A stretch of DNA of 64,000 bases from Actinoplanes flavus (GTDB lineage: Bacteria; Actinomycetota; Actinomycetes; Mycobacteriales; Micromonosporaceae), in NCBI RefSeq assembly GCF_017592555.1, contig NZ_JAGFNS010000036.1:21087-85086 (forward strand), written 5' to 3'. Positions 24,855 to 33,457 of the stretch are shown here, piece by piece. The notes below the pieces were generated by a model. It searched no databases and was not told the origin of the DNA. It saw nothing but the letters and a program-made list of their open reading frames with translations. How positions within the stretch are numbered: position 1 is the first letter of the stretch; every line of letters starts with the position of its first letter. Position numbers and translations under genes: made by a program.

Positions 24855-26441
24855 TCAGATCGTGAACCTGTCGACGACGCGCTGGAGGTCCCCGGACATC
24901 CCGGCGAGACGGTTGGCTGCCTGATCGGCCTCGTTCACGCCGGAGGTGGTCTCCTGCACCGAGGCCGCGACCCCGTTGATGGTGTCCGCGACCTGGGCGC
25001 CGGCCTCGGCGGCCTCGGTGACGTTGCGGCTCATCTCGTTGGTGGTGACGGTCTGCTCCTCGACGGCGGAGGCGATCGTGGTCTGGAAGTCGTTGATCTG
25101 CCGGATGATCTCGCCGATCTCCCCGATCGCGGCGACCGCGCCGGCGGTGTCGGACTGGATCGCGGCGACCCGGCGGCTGATGTCCTCGGTCGCCCGGCTG
25201 GTCTCCTGGGCAAGGTCCTTGACTTCGCTGGCGACCACGGCGAATCCCTTGCCCATCTCGCCGGCGCGTGCCGCTTCGATGGTGGCGTTGAGCGCGAGCA
25301 GGTTGGTCTGCTCGGCGATGGCGGTGATCGTGTTGATCACGTTGCCGATCTCGGCCGACGATTCACCGAGTTTGCCCATGACCATGCTGGTGTGCGTGGT
25401 GACCTCCACCGCCCGGGAGGCCACCTGCACGGCCTGCGTGGCACTGTGGCTGATCTCGCGGATGGACGCGCCCATCTCCTCGGCGCCGGCGGCGACCGTC
25501 TGGATGTTGTCGGACATCGTCGCCGCCGAGTCGGCGACGACGGCCGCCTGCCGGGCGCCCTGTTCGGCGCTGGTCGCGCTGTTGCGGCTGGTCCGGGTCA
25601 GCGCCACGGCCTGGTCGGCGAGGTTGCGGGCGTGGTCGCTCAGGTCCGTGACGGTCTGGCGCAGGGTGTCGGTGGCTCGGCGCAGCGAGTCGGCCATGTG
25701 GCCGACCTCGTCGCGTTGCCGCACCCGGGGGTCTCCGGAGAGGTCCCCTTCGGCGACCCGGTCCAGGACCTCACCGACCCGGCGCAGTGGCTGCACGATC
25801 AGGCTTGCCACGTACAGCGCGGCGATCACCGCGACCACCAGCGCCACGATCGCGGCGACGATGATCAGGACGCGGGTCTGCGACACGGTCTCGTCGAACT
25901 TCTCGCCCTGCAGCAGCGCCGCGTCGGCGTACGCGATCTCGTCATTGATCAACGTCTCGTACGCCTTACGCAGGTCACGGTTTTCGCCCAGGGCCGCCCG
26001 GATCGCGGCCTCGGGACGGGTCCGGTAGAGCGCGAACTCGGACTCCAGCGCGGCGAACCAGGTGTCCGTGGCGGACTTGATCGCGTCGATGCGTTCCGCC
26101 GCCGCCGGGTCGGCGACCGCCCGCGCCGCGGCCAGTCCGGCGTCGACCGCCTCTTTCCGGTTCAGCGCCTCCTCGCTGAAGTCGGCGTCGCCCTCGAGCA
26201 GGAAGCCGCGCTCGTCGTTGGCGGCCGTCTTCGCGCTCAGTGCGGCGTTGTTGAGGTTGGTGCTGTACGGCAGGACCTCGGCGATCTCGGTGTTCCGGCT
26301 GGTCTGCAGGTCACCGATCCGGGCGACGCTCAGCGCCCCGACGGCCACGGTCCCGGCGACCGCCACGCCGGCGACCGCCAGTACCTTCGTGGAGACCTTC
26401 CGGTCCCGGCACCACTGTCCCAGTCCACGGCTGCCTGCCAC
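24855..26441 (-). CDS. Transmembrane methyl-accepting chemotaxis protein
   Basis: A receptor of about 528 aa. A TM helix near 18-40 precedes a periplasm-side four-helix-type ligand domain (about 45-185). A second TM at 190-212 leads to a HAMP domain (PLRRVGEVLDRVAEGDLSG) and an MCP signalling domain with the conserved tip EQTNLLALNATIEAARAGE. It should sense an extracellular solute and control CheA. GTG 26441 has GAGGGG upstream and is preferred; a longer form could start at GTG 26501. The ligand is unknown. Chemotaxis receptors fit an actinomycete with motile spores. Confidence 0.88.
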   Translation of the reverse strand: MAGSRGLGQWCRDRKVSTKVLAVAGVAVAGTVAVGALSVARIGDLQTSRNTEIAEVLPYSTNLNNAALSAKTAANDERGFLLEGDADFSEEALNRKEAVDAGLAAARAVADPAAAERIDAIKSATDTWFAALESEFALYRTRPEAAIRAALGENRDLRKAYETLINDEIAYADAALLQGEKFDETVSQTRVLIIVAAIVALVVAVIAALYVASLIVQPLRRVGEVLDRVAEGDLSGDPRVRQRDEVGHMADSLRRATDTLRQTVTDLSDHARNLADQAVALTRTSRNSATSAEQGARQAAVVADSAATMSDNIQTVAAGAEEMGASIREISHSATQAVQVASRAVEVTTHTSMVMGKLGESSAEIGNVINTITAIAEQTNLLALNATIEAARAGEMGKGFAVVASEVKDLAQETSRATEDISRRVAAIQSDTAGAVAAIGEIGEIIRQINDFQTTIASAVEEQTVTTNEMSRNVTEAAEAGAQVADTINGVAASVQETTSGVNEADQAANRLAGMSGDLQRVVDRFTI

Positions 26442-26603
26442 GTCGATCCCCTCGTTCCGGCGCCGCTCCTTCGCCAGGCGGACGCGCTCTTGAGTCGGCA
26501 CCCCTGGTGATCTCGCCGGCGGCGTTCGCGCAGTGGCCAGATGACGTCACCCTAGGCCACGTTTCACGCCTTACACGCCGAATGCGGCAATAGCCCCCGG
26601 CGA

Positions 26604-27395
26604 TCAGTCGGCGACATGGGCGGTGTTGTCGAGCCAGTGCCGGGCGAGGTCGACGTCGCCGTCGATGCCGATGGTTTCGTCGCCGGTGAGGGGCCGGCGC
26701 CGGGTCATGATCAACAGCAGGGAGGCGGCCGGTCCGGTCACCGTCACATCGGCGTCGCCGGTCGCGAGCCGCCAGGTGGCGCCGCCGGGTCGCCGTTCGA
26801 CGAGCCAGGCGCCGTCCCCGGTGTCGGTGGCCCGCCACTGCAGGGTCTGGCCGGTGCCCCGGATGGCCTCGGCCGACGGCGACCGCAGCATCGCCCAGGT
26901 GGGCGAGGTGAGCATCGCGAGATGGTTGCTGATCAGCGCGGCCGCGATGTCGGGGGCGATGTCGGCCGGCCGGCCCGCCGCGTTGGCCGCGTCGAAGCCG
27001 TGGACGACCGTCTCGTTGAGGACGCTGGTCAGCCAGAACCGTGTCCCGGTCCGTTCGTCGCCCGCGGCGTTGAACACCGCGGCGTCGAGAGCGTCGTCGG
27101 AGCACGCGCTCGTGACCCGCTGTGCGGAGCCGGACAGCCAGGCGTCCCATTCGCCGGGGTCGGCGGGCAGGACGGCCATCTCCGTGGGCAGCTGTGCGGG
27201 GTCGGTGACGCGCCGTTCGATGATCTCCGCCACCCAGTGCTGGGTCTGGCCGACGTGTTCGACGAGGTCGGCGACGGTCCACTCCGGTGTGGTGGGCACG
27301 GCGGTGTCCGGTCCGGCCGCGGCGGCGGACCGGGCCAGGCCCCGGGTGTGTTCGACGATCGATCGCCGGGCATGTTCCGCGTTCAGGTCGCTCAT
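26604..27395 (-). CDS. Mycothiol-type DinB/maleylpyruvate isomerase family protein
   Basis: A 263-aa protein. The N-terminal helical bundle has TPEWTVADLVEHVGQTQHW and, later, NETVVHGFDAANAAGRP, which supply the His-based metal site of the DinB/MDMPI superfamily. A C-terminal sterol-carrier-like region follows (GDADVTVTGPAASLLLIMTRR). Members use mycothiol or act as thiol transferases; the substrate here is unknown. Start ATG 27395 has AAGGA seven bases upstream; a GTG directly before it is also possible. It is a single gene. Confidence 0.75.
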   Translation of the reverse strand: MSDLNAEHARRSIVEHTRGLARSAAAAGPDTAVPTTPEWTVADLVEHVGQTQHWVAEIIERRVTDPAQLPTEMAVLPADPGEWDAWLSGSAQRVTSACSDDALDAAVFNAAGDERTGTRFWLTSVLNETVVHGFDAANAAGRPADIAPDIAAALISNHLAMLTSPTWAMLRSPSAEAIRGTGQTLQWRATDTGDGAWLVERRPGGATWRLATGDADVTVTGPAASLLLIMTRRRPLTGDETIGIDGDVDLARHWLDNTAHVAD

Positions 27396-27492
27396 CACAT
27401 CATCCTTAGTCTCGGGTTCGCTGTGATGGGTAGACCCGGCGGCCCGGCCGAACTCATCGCGGCGGGCCCTTTCAGGATGACCCGGCCGAGCG

Positions 27493-28137
27493 TCAACGCG
27501 TCTCGGGTGCCTCCGGCGAGGGCGCCCCGGGGCCGGCGAGCCGGGCGACGAGCAGTTCGAGCTGGGCGGCGTACCGCTGGTGGAACTCCGGCGAGTCGGC
27601 GGCGAGGCCGGTGAACTGGCGAGCGACCTGTGGCACCACGGTCGGCGCCAGGACGGCGCCGAAGAGCACCAGCATCACGTACGCCGGATCGAGGTCGGCG
27701 GCGATCTCGCCCGCCTCCTGGCGGCGCCGCAGATCGTCGACCATGCCGGCGAAGATCGGGTCGTCGGGCATCGGCTCGGTGTCGGTGAGCCCGCTGAAGG
27801 CGAGAAGGCGGGCCCCGGACCGGTGTTCCACGTTCATCCGGAGGAAGTCGGTGACCACCTCGGCGAGGGGACGGTCGGCCGCGGTGACCGGGCCGCTGAT
27901 CGTCTTCCAGCGGTCCTGGAGTGCGCGGAACAACCCCTCCTTGCCGTCGAAGTAGTACGAGATCAGCTGTTGGTTGACGCCCGCCCGCCGGGCGATCGCG
28001 CTGATCCTGGCCCCCGCGTAGCCGTGCTCACCGAACTCGATCTCGGCCGCCTCGAGCAGGCGCTCACGGGTGCGCTCGGAGTCTCGCTTGCGGTCCGGGC
28101 CGCGCGGAGAACGGCGAGGTGGGTTCACGGCGATCAC
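27493..28137 (-). CDS. TetR-family repressor, divergent from a flavin monooxygenase gene
   Basis: A regulator of about 214 aa. The N-terminal helix-turn-helix runs through RERLLEAAEIEFGEHGYAG and RAGVNQQLISYYFDGKEGLF. The C-terminal ligand domain ends in a Pro/Glu-rich tail. The start is uncertain: GTG 28137, GTG 28128 or TTG 28158 are in frame, none with a strong ribosome site. It faces the monooxygenase gene across about 65 bp, a standard layout for local repression relieved by the enzyme's substrate. Confidence 0.85.
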   Translation of the reverse strand: MIAVNPPRRSPRGPDRKRDSERTRERLLEAAEIEFGEHGYAGARISAIARRAGVNQQLISYYFDGKEGLFRALQDRWKTISGPVTAADRPLAEVVTDFLRMNVEHRSGARLLAFSGLTDTEPMPDDPIFAGMVDDLRRRQEAGEIAADLDPAYVMLVLFGAVLAPTVVPQVARQFTGLAADSPEFHQRYAAQLELLVARLAGPGAPSPEAPETR

Positions 28138-28153
28138 CGTAGCACCCGAATTA

Positions 28154-28175
28154 TTCAATCGTTTGTTTGACTAAA
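28154..28175. promoter_or_regulatory. AT-rich candidate operator between TetR and monooxygenase genes
   Basis: TCAATCGTTTGTTTGA (28155-28170) has inverted TCAA/TTGA ends and a repeated GTTT core in an otherwise GC-rich region. Its position between the two divergent starts suits a TetR operator. The symmetry is imperfect. Confidence 0.4.
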
Positions 28176-28201
28176 TCAGGTGACGGATTGAAACTGGGGG
28201 C

Positions 28202-29461
28202 ATGACGAACTTCCACGTACTGGTGATCGGAGCCGGCATCGGCGGCCTCGCCCTCACCCAGGGTCTGCGCCAGGCCGGGGTGCGGGTCACCGTCTTCGAA
28301 CGCACCCGATCCCGCACCGACTGGCTGCAGGGCTACCGCATCCACATCAACCCGGCCGGGAGCCGCGCCCTGCACGACTGCCTGCCCCCCGAGGCCTGGC
28401 AGCGCTTCCTGGACACGGTCTCCACCGTGGGCGGCGGCTTCGGCTTCGTCACCGAACACCTGCGTGACCTGCTGCGATTCACCGAGCAGGAGATCACCCC
28501 GGACGCCGGGCCGGCCGACGCCCACCACGGCGCCAGCCGCATCGGACTCCGCGAGGCCCTGCTCACCGGGCTCGACGACGAGGTGCTCCACCTGGGGGCC
28601 GAGTTCGAGCGCTACTCGATCGCGCCCGACGGGCGCGTCACCGCACACTTCACCGACGGCAGCGCGGCGACCGGCGACCTGCTGGTCGGTGCCGACGGCG
28701 CCAATTCACGGGTACGCGGTCAGCTCCTGCCCCACGCCCGCCGCATCGACACCGGCGTCCTCGCGATCGCCGGCAAGCATCGCCTCCCCGACTCCGACCT
28801 GCCGACGGTCCTCGTCCGGGACACCAACATGGTGATCCCGGCCGGACGCGGCTCCCTGTTCACCTCGGTCTGGCATCCCGACCGGGTCGCCCCCGCCGGA
28901 GACTCGTTGCCGCTCGACACCTCGAGCGCGTACGCCATCTGGGGATTCGGCGACGCCACCGCGACGTTCCCGCCCGGCGTGACGGATCTGTCCGGAGACG
29001 ACCTGCAGCGTCTCGTCCTGGAACGCACGGCCGGCTGGGCGAACGGGCTACGCCGGCTGATCGAAGGCTCCGACCCGGCGACGGTCAACGCCATCCGGGT
29101 ACGCAGCGCCACCCCGGTCGGCCCCTGGGAGACCGGCCCGGTCACCCTGCTCGGCGACGCGATCCACAACATGACCCCGATGGCCGGCATCGGCGCGAAC
29201 ACCGCCCTGCGCGACGCCGACCTGCTGCGCCGCCGGCTACTCGCGGCCGACCGGGGCGACATTCCGCTGCACCGGGCGGTGCGCGACTACGAGGAGGAGA
29301 TGCGCGGGTACGGCTTCGCCGCGGTCGCCCAGTCGCTGCGCAACGCCCGGATGTCCGCATCGGGCAGTCGCGCCGGCCGGTACGCCTTCCGCGCCGTCCT
29401 GCGGAGCGTGCACGCCGTCCCACCGCTCAGGCGCAGAATGGCGACCGGCCTGGGCTCCTAG
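28202..29461 (+). CDS. FAD-dependent class A monooxygenase
   Basis: A 419-aa flavoprotein hydroxylase. FAD is bound by GAGIGGLAL (residues 10-18), the DG-like segment LLVGADGANSRVR, and the C-terminal GDAIHNMTPMAGIGAN. It should use NAD(P)H and O2 to hydroxylate an aromatic or polycyclic substrate; relatives modify antibiotics such as tetracyclines and rifamycins. ATG 28202 follows GGGGG. The divergent TetR gene suggests induction by the substrate. The substrate cannot be told from sequence. Confidence 0.88.
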   Translation: MTNFHVLVIGAGIGGLALTQGLRQAGVRVTVFERTRSRTDWLQGYRIHINPAGSRALHDCLPPEAWQRFLDTVSTVGGGFGFVTEHLRDLLRFTEQEITPDAGPADAHHGASRIGLREALLTGLDDEVLHLGAEFERYSIAPDGRVTAHFTDGSAATGDLLVGADGANSRVRGQLLPHARRIDTGVLAIAGKHRLPDSDLPTVLVRDTNMVIPAGRGSLFTSVWHPDRVAPAGDSLPLDTSSAYAIWGFGDATATFPPGVTDLSGDDLQRLVLERTAGWANGLRRLIEGSDPATVNAIRVRSATPVGPWETGPVTLLGDAIHNMTPMAGIGANTALRDADLLRRRLLAADRGDIPLHRAVRDYEEEMRGYGFAAVAQSLRNARMSASGSRAGRYAFRAVLRSVHAVPPLRRRMATGLGS

Positions 29462-29470
29462 CGACGATCA

Positions 29471-29692
29471 TCATGTCCGCTTCCTCTGCCGGGCTCGGGC
29501 GGCCTCTCGCTGCGCGCACCATGCCTCGATGTCGGCGGCCAGCCAGATCTTGCCCTGACCGAGTTCGGCGACCGGGCGCGGGAAATCGGCCCGGCTCGTG
29601 ATCTGATACACCCGCTGACGGCTGAGCCAGCCCAGCCGCACCCGGATTTCATGGCTGCCGACCAGCGACAGCTTCCGCGTTCCCATGAACAC
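29471..29692 (-). CDS. AlpA/excisionase-like small HTH protein
   Basis: A 73-aa protein with a winged MerR-like helix-turn-helix: VGSHEIRVRLGWLSRQRVYQIT, then FPRPVAELGQGKIWLAADIEAWC. Such proteins occur as excisionases, phage-type regulators or toxin-antitoxin regulators. No integrase or phage gene is adjacent. ATG 29692 or 29686 may be the start. Confidence 0.7.
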   Translation of the reverse strand: MFMGTRKLSLVGSHEIRVRLGWLSRQRVYQITSRADFPRPVAELGQGKIWLAADIEAWCAQREAARARQRKRT

Positions 29693-30087
29693 GATGGTAG
29701 TCGCTGGACAAGATTCCCAGCGACAAGGTCACCCGCACCGGGGTCTAGGCACGAGCAGCGGCGATCCCGGCGCCCGCTCGTCGCCGATCAGCCGAGTCGA
29801 CCGAGGACGTGGTGGCGCGTCCGGCCCTCCACCCTTCGGTCGATCATGGACCTACCGCAGGTCGAGGTCCGCGGCGTAGAGGCGCAGGTGCCCGATCAAC
29901 AGCTGGGAGCGGTCGGGCCGGTCGCGGACGAGTTCGGACACCCGCCGCGGTTCCCGGACGACCGCCGGGACGGCGCGCGGTTTCCGCGAAAAACCTGACG
30001 GGCCGGAGAGTCGCTGCGCGCCGTGGGGATCGGGGCGGCCGTACCCTCGGAGCCGTCACCGACGACCTCGCCCGCGGGAGAAAGCCG
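29693..30087. other. Intergenic stretch without a supported gene
   Basis: Frames here are short and have no ribosome site or conserved pattern. The last 40 bases hold the likely promoter region and a ribosome site (GGGAG) of the cyclase gene. Confidence 0.5.
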
Positions 30088-30861
30088 ATGAGCGTTCTGA
30101 AGGCCCTGTTGTCCGGACTCGGCGCCGGTTCGATCGAGGTCGTCGACCTCACCGCGCCGCTGTCGGCGAGCACGCCGATCCTGCAGCTGCCGCCGCCGTT
30201 CGCCAACACGATCCCGTTCGGGCTCGAGGAGATCAGCCGGTACGACGACCGCGGCCCCGCCTGGTACTGGAACGACATCCACACCGGCGAGCACACCGGC
30301 ACCCATTTCGACGCGCCGATCCACTGGGTGACCGGCCGGGACGGTGACGACGTGTCGCAGGTGCCGCCGCGGCGGCTGGTCGCGCCGGCGGTGGTCGTCG
30401 ACGTCGCCGACCGGGTCGCGAAGGACCCGGACTTCCTGCTCGAGGTGCGGCACCTGCGCGAGTGGGAGGACCGGCACGGGCCGCTGCCCGACGGCGGGTG
30501 GCTGCTGCTGCGCACCGGCTGGGACGCCCGTTCCGGTGACCAGGAGGCGTTCCTGAACGCGAACGAGACCGGCCCGCACACCCCGGGCGTGTCGGTGGAG
30601 GCCGCGCGCTGGCTGGCCGAGGAGTCGCCGGTGATCGGCATCGGTGTGGAGACCGTCGGCACCGACGCGGGTGCCGCGCACGCGTTCGACCCGCCGTTCC
30701 CGTGCCACTCCTACCTGCTGGGGGCCGACAAGTACGGGCTCACCCAACTGCGCAATCTGGACCGGCTGCCGCCTACCGGGGCGGTGGTGATCGCGCCGCC
30801 GCTGCCGATCGTCGGCGGTTCCGGCAGCCCGGTGCGCGTCCTGGCTCTGATCGAGAAGTGA
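30088..30861 (+). CDS. Metal-dependent cyclase-family hydrolase (kynurenine formamidase-like)
   Basis: A 257-aa member of the cyclase superfamily. The metal-binding motif H69-T-G-T-H73-F-D75-A-P-I-H79 matches HxGTHxDxPxH. Relatives hydrolyse cyclic amides or esters, such as N-formylkynurenine or isatin. GGGAG lies seven bases before ATG 30088. The gene overlaps the TPP-enzyme gene by four bases (GTGA), so the hydrolysed product may be a 2-keto acid passed to that decarboxylase or lyase. This pathway link is inferred. Confidence 0.85.
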   Translation: MSVLKALLSGLGAGSIEVVDLTAPLSASTPILQLPPPFANTIPFGLEEISRYDDRGPAWYWNDIHTGEHTGTHFDAPIHWVTGRDGDDVSQVPPRRLVAPAVVVDVADRVAKDPDFLLEVRHLREWEDRHGPLPDGGWLLLRTGWDARSGDQEAFLNANETGPHTPGVSVEAARWLAEESPVIGIGVETVGTDAGAAHAFDPPFPCHSYLLGADKYGLTQLRNLDRLPPTGAVVIAPPLPIVGGSGSPVRVLALIEK

Positions 30862-32498
30862 GCGACCACACCGTGGCCGACCTGGTCGGCGAGACGCTCG
30901 CGAAACTCGGCGCGGACCGGGTGTTCGGCGTCGTGGGCAGCGGCAACTTCCACGTCACGAACGCTCTGGTCGCGCACGGGGCCCGGTTCGTGGCGACCCG
31001 GCACGAGGGTGGCGCGGCCACGGCGGCTGACGCGTACGCGCGGGTCAGCGGCCGTCCCGGGCTGGTCACGGTGCATCAGGGCTGTGGGCTGACGAACGCG
31101 ATGACCGGCATCGCGGAGGCGGCGAAAAGCCGTACCCCGATGGTGGTTCTGGCCGCGGAGCCGGCCGCGACCGCGCTGCGCTCCAACTTCCGGGTGGACC
31201 AGGACGCGCTGGCCCGCGCGGTCGGCGCGATCCCGGACCGGGTGCACAGCGCGCAGACCGCGGTCGCCGACACCGCCCGGGCCTGGCGGACCGCGGTCCG
31301 CGAGCGGCGGACCGTGGTGCTCAACCTGCCGCTGGACGTGCAGGCCGCGGCCGCCGAGCCGGCCGATCCGCCACCGGCGCCGGCGGTGCAGCCGCCGCGC
31401 GCCTCCGACGACGCGGTGACCGCTCTGGCCCATCTGCTGGGCGGGGCCGAACGGCCGGTCTTCATCGCCGGCCGGGGTGCGGTCGCGGCCGGCGCGGAGG
31501 TGGCCGACCTGGCCGTGGCGTGCGGTGCGCTGCTGGCCACGTCGGCCGCCGCGCGGGGCCTGTTCGCCGGCGACGACTGGAACCTGGACGTCTCCGGCGG
31601 TTTCGCGACCCCGGTGGCGGCCGAGCTGATCCGCGCCGCCGACGTGGTGGTCGCCTGGGGCGCGTCGCTGAACATGTGGACCAGCCGGCACGGTTCGCTG
31701 ATCGGCCCGGACACCGTGGTGGTGCAGGTGGACCTGGACGAGGCCGCCTTCGGCGTCCACCATCGCATCGATCTCGGCGTCTGCGGTGACGCGGGGCCGA
31801 CGGCGGTCGCGGTGGCTGCCGCGCTGCCCGGGCAGCGGGTCGCCTACCGGACCGATCCGGTACGCGCGAAGCTGCGCACCGGCGCACGCTGGCGTGACGT
31901 GCCGTTCGACGACGACGGCGACGACACCCACATCGACCCGCGGACGCTGGCGATCGCCCTCGACGACCTGCTGCCGACCGAGCGGGTGGTGTCCGTCGAC
32001 TCGGGCAACTTCATGGGCTACCCGTCGATGTTCATGTCCGTACCGGATCATCGCGGGTTCTGTTTCACGCAGGCGTTCCAGTCGATCGGCCTGGGCCTGG
32101 CCACCGCCCTCGGAGCGGCCCTGGCGAGCCCCGGCCGGCTGCCGGTGGCGGCGTGCGGCGACGGCGGTTTCCTGATGGGCATCGCCGAACTCGACACCAT
32201 CCGTCGGCTCAACCTCGGCATGCTCATCGTGATCTGGAACGACGAGGCGTACGGCGCCGAGGTGCATCATTTCGGCCCGGCCGGGCACCCGATCTCCACG
32301 GTCGTCTTCCCGGAGACCGACCTGGCGGCGATCGCCCGCGGGCACGGCTGCGCCGCGGTCACGGTACGCGGCCCGAACGATCTGGAACCGGTCCGCGAGT
32401 GGCTGGCCGGCCCGCGGGACGTCCCGATGGTCGTCGACGCGAAGGTGGCATCCGGCCGCCCGGCCTGGTGGCTGGAGGAGGCGTTCCGCGGCCATTGA
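30858..32498 (+). CDS. Thiamine-diphosphate-dependent decarboxylase/synthase
   Basis: A 546-aa enzyme of the acetolactate synthase/benzoylformate decarboxylase fold. E50 in ATRHEGGAA is the conserved glutamate that activates ThDP. The central domain follows, and the ThDP/Mg site begins with GDGGF near 434 and ends in WND rather than the usual NN. The start is GTG 30858, overlapping the cyclase stop. It probably acts on a 2-oxo acid. No small regulatory subunit is near, so a role in branched-chain amino acid synthesis is unlikely. The substrate is unknown. Confidence 0.85.
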   Translation: MSDHTVADLVGETLAKLGADRVFGVVGSGNFHVTNALVAHGARFVATRHEGGAATAADAYARVSGRPGLVTVHQGCGLTNAMTGIAEAAKSRTPMVVLAAEPAATALRSNFRVDQDALARAVGAIPDRVHSAQTAVADTARAWRTAVRERRTVVLNLPLDVQAAAAEPADPPPAPAVQPPRASDDAVTALAHLLGGAERPVFIAGRGAVAAGAEVADLAVACGALLATSAAARGLFAGDDWNLDVSGGFATPVAAELIRAADVVVAWGASLNMWTSRHGSLIGPDTVVVQVDLDEAAFGVHHRIDLGVCGDAGPTAVAVAAALPGQRVAYRTDPVRAKLRTGARWRDVPFDDDGDDTHIDPRTLAIALDDLLPTERVVSVDSGNFMGYPSMFMSVPDHRGFCFTQAFQSIGLGLATALGAALASPGRLPVAACGDGGFLMGIAELDTIRRLNLGMLIVIWNDEAYGAEVHHFGPAGHPISTVVFPETDLAAIARGHGCAAVTVRGPNDLEPVREWLAGPRDVPMVVDAKVASGRPAWWLEEAFRGH

Positions 32499-32569
32499 CG
32501 CGGACCGTACGCGTCCCGGGCCGTTCCGCGATCTTTCCAAACCGGGTGTCCGTGGGAGAGACTGCGGAC

Positions 32570-32872
32570 ATGGGGCAGGTGTATCCGATGCCGACAGTCG
32601 GTGACGTCTTCACCGACGTACGCGGCGATGGCCGGACGATGCGCGTCAGCTACCACGAGAACCGTCAGGTGGTCGTGGTGTCGTTGTGGGCGGACACCGT
32701 GTGCCGCGGCTCGTTCCAGTTGGCCGCCGACGAGGTGGGCCGCCTCACCGCGCTGCTGGCACAGGTCGCTCCCACCACTGCCGAGATCCCGTCGCCGGCA
32801 CCGTCGCCGGAGCAGACCGGCGACGTCTCCATGCTGGCGCTCCCCACCGCCCCGGCTCCGCGGGTCGCCTGA
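32570..32872 (+). CDS. Small hypothetical protein
   Basis: A 100-aa protein. An N-terminal beta-rich part (MRVSYHENRQVVVVSLWADTVCRGSFQLAADEVGRLTALL) is followed by a Pro/Ala/Ser-rich tail. Similar small proteins are common in actinomycetes and have no assigned role. GGGAG precedes ATG 32570 by about 11 bases; ATG 32588 is an alternative. It is probably separate from the cyclase/ThDP operon. Confidence 0.6.
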   Translation: MGQVYPMPTVGDVFTDVRGDGRTMRVSYHENRQVVVVSLWADTVCRGSFQLAADEVGRLTALLAQVAPTTAEIPSPAPSPEQTGDVSMLALPTAPAPRVA

Positions 32873-32876
32873 GCCT

Positions 32877-32896
32877 CGCGCCCCGCGACGGGCGCG
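32877..32896. terminator. Bidirectional hairpin between convergent genes
   Basis: Arms CGCGCCC and GGGCGCG with a 6-nt loop lie four bases after one stop and eleven before the other gene's stop. It would serve both directions. Confidence 0.65.
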
Positions 32897-32906
32897 GGGA
32901 CGGGGT

Positions 32907-33347
32907 TCAGCGGCGGCCGGTGGAGAGGGCGACGAGGAACTGGCCGCCGCCCGGTTCGACGGTCGTGGTCACGGGGAGGCCGGGCACGAGGCGGGTGAAG
33001 CGGTCGGCCAGCCAGTCCGCCGCCTCCTGGGCGTCCTTGCGGCTGGGGCAGCGGGCCACCAGTTCCCGGCCGCCCTTGCGTTCCAGGCGTTCGGCGACGG
33101 TGAGCAGCGGGGCGGGCTCGATCACGTTGAGCCGGTCCGGCCAGGCGATGACGATCTTGACCGCGCCTTTGCGGGAGTTGCAGGCCCGGTGGGCGAGCCG
33201 CTCGGCCAGTTTGGCTTTCCGGTCGGCGGTCCGGGCGTCGACGCTGGGGCCCCGCGGATCGTTCACCGACATGTCGGCGTCGACCGGCTCGTCACACACC
33301 CAGCAGCGCCATCCGTCGCGCTTCGCCACTTCGTCAAGGGAGCTCAT
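32907..33347 (-). CDS. HNH-like zinc protein
   Basis: A 146-aa protein. CWVCDEPVD (C15, C18) and AHRACNSRKG (near 52-61) match the CxxC...HxxCNxxKG frame of HNH nucleases, but the first catalytic His-rich DH pair is not obvious. The C-terminus (from about 75) is an alpha/beta domain with VARCPSRKDAQEAADWLADRF. It may be an inactive or DNA-binding relative. It is a single gene converging on the small hypothetical gene. Confidence 0.6.
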   Translation of the reverse strand: MSSLDEVAKRDGWRCWVCDEPVDADMSVNDPRGPSVDARTADRKAKLAERLAHRACNSRKGAVKIVIAWPDRLNVIEPAPLLTVAERLERKGGRELVARCPSRKDAQEAADWLADRFTRLVPGLPVTTTVEPGGGQFLVALSTGRR

Positions 33348-33457
33348 CGTCCACGAACCTACCCGCCGGTGGGGCGGCGGACGGCCGCGGGGTCATTCCG
33401 GGACCGGTCGACCGGGAGGCATTGTGTCCTTGCGGTTCGCACCATCATCCTTGGCTG

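Noticed and set aside
27493..30861. A secondary-metabolite cluster including the TetR, monooxygenase and cyclase genes
   Set aside because: No PKS, NRPS, terpene or RiPP core gene is present; the genes look like separate small units.
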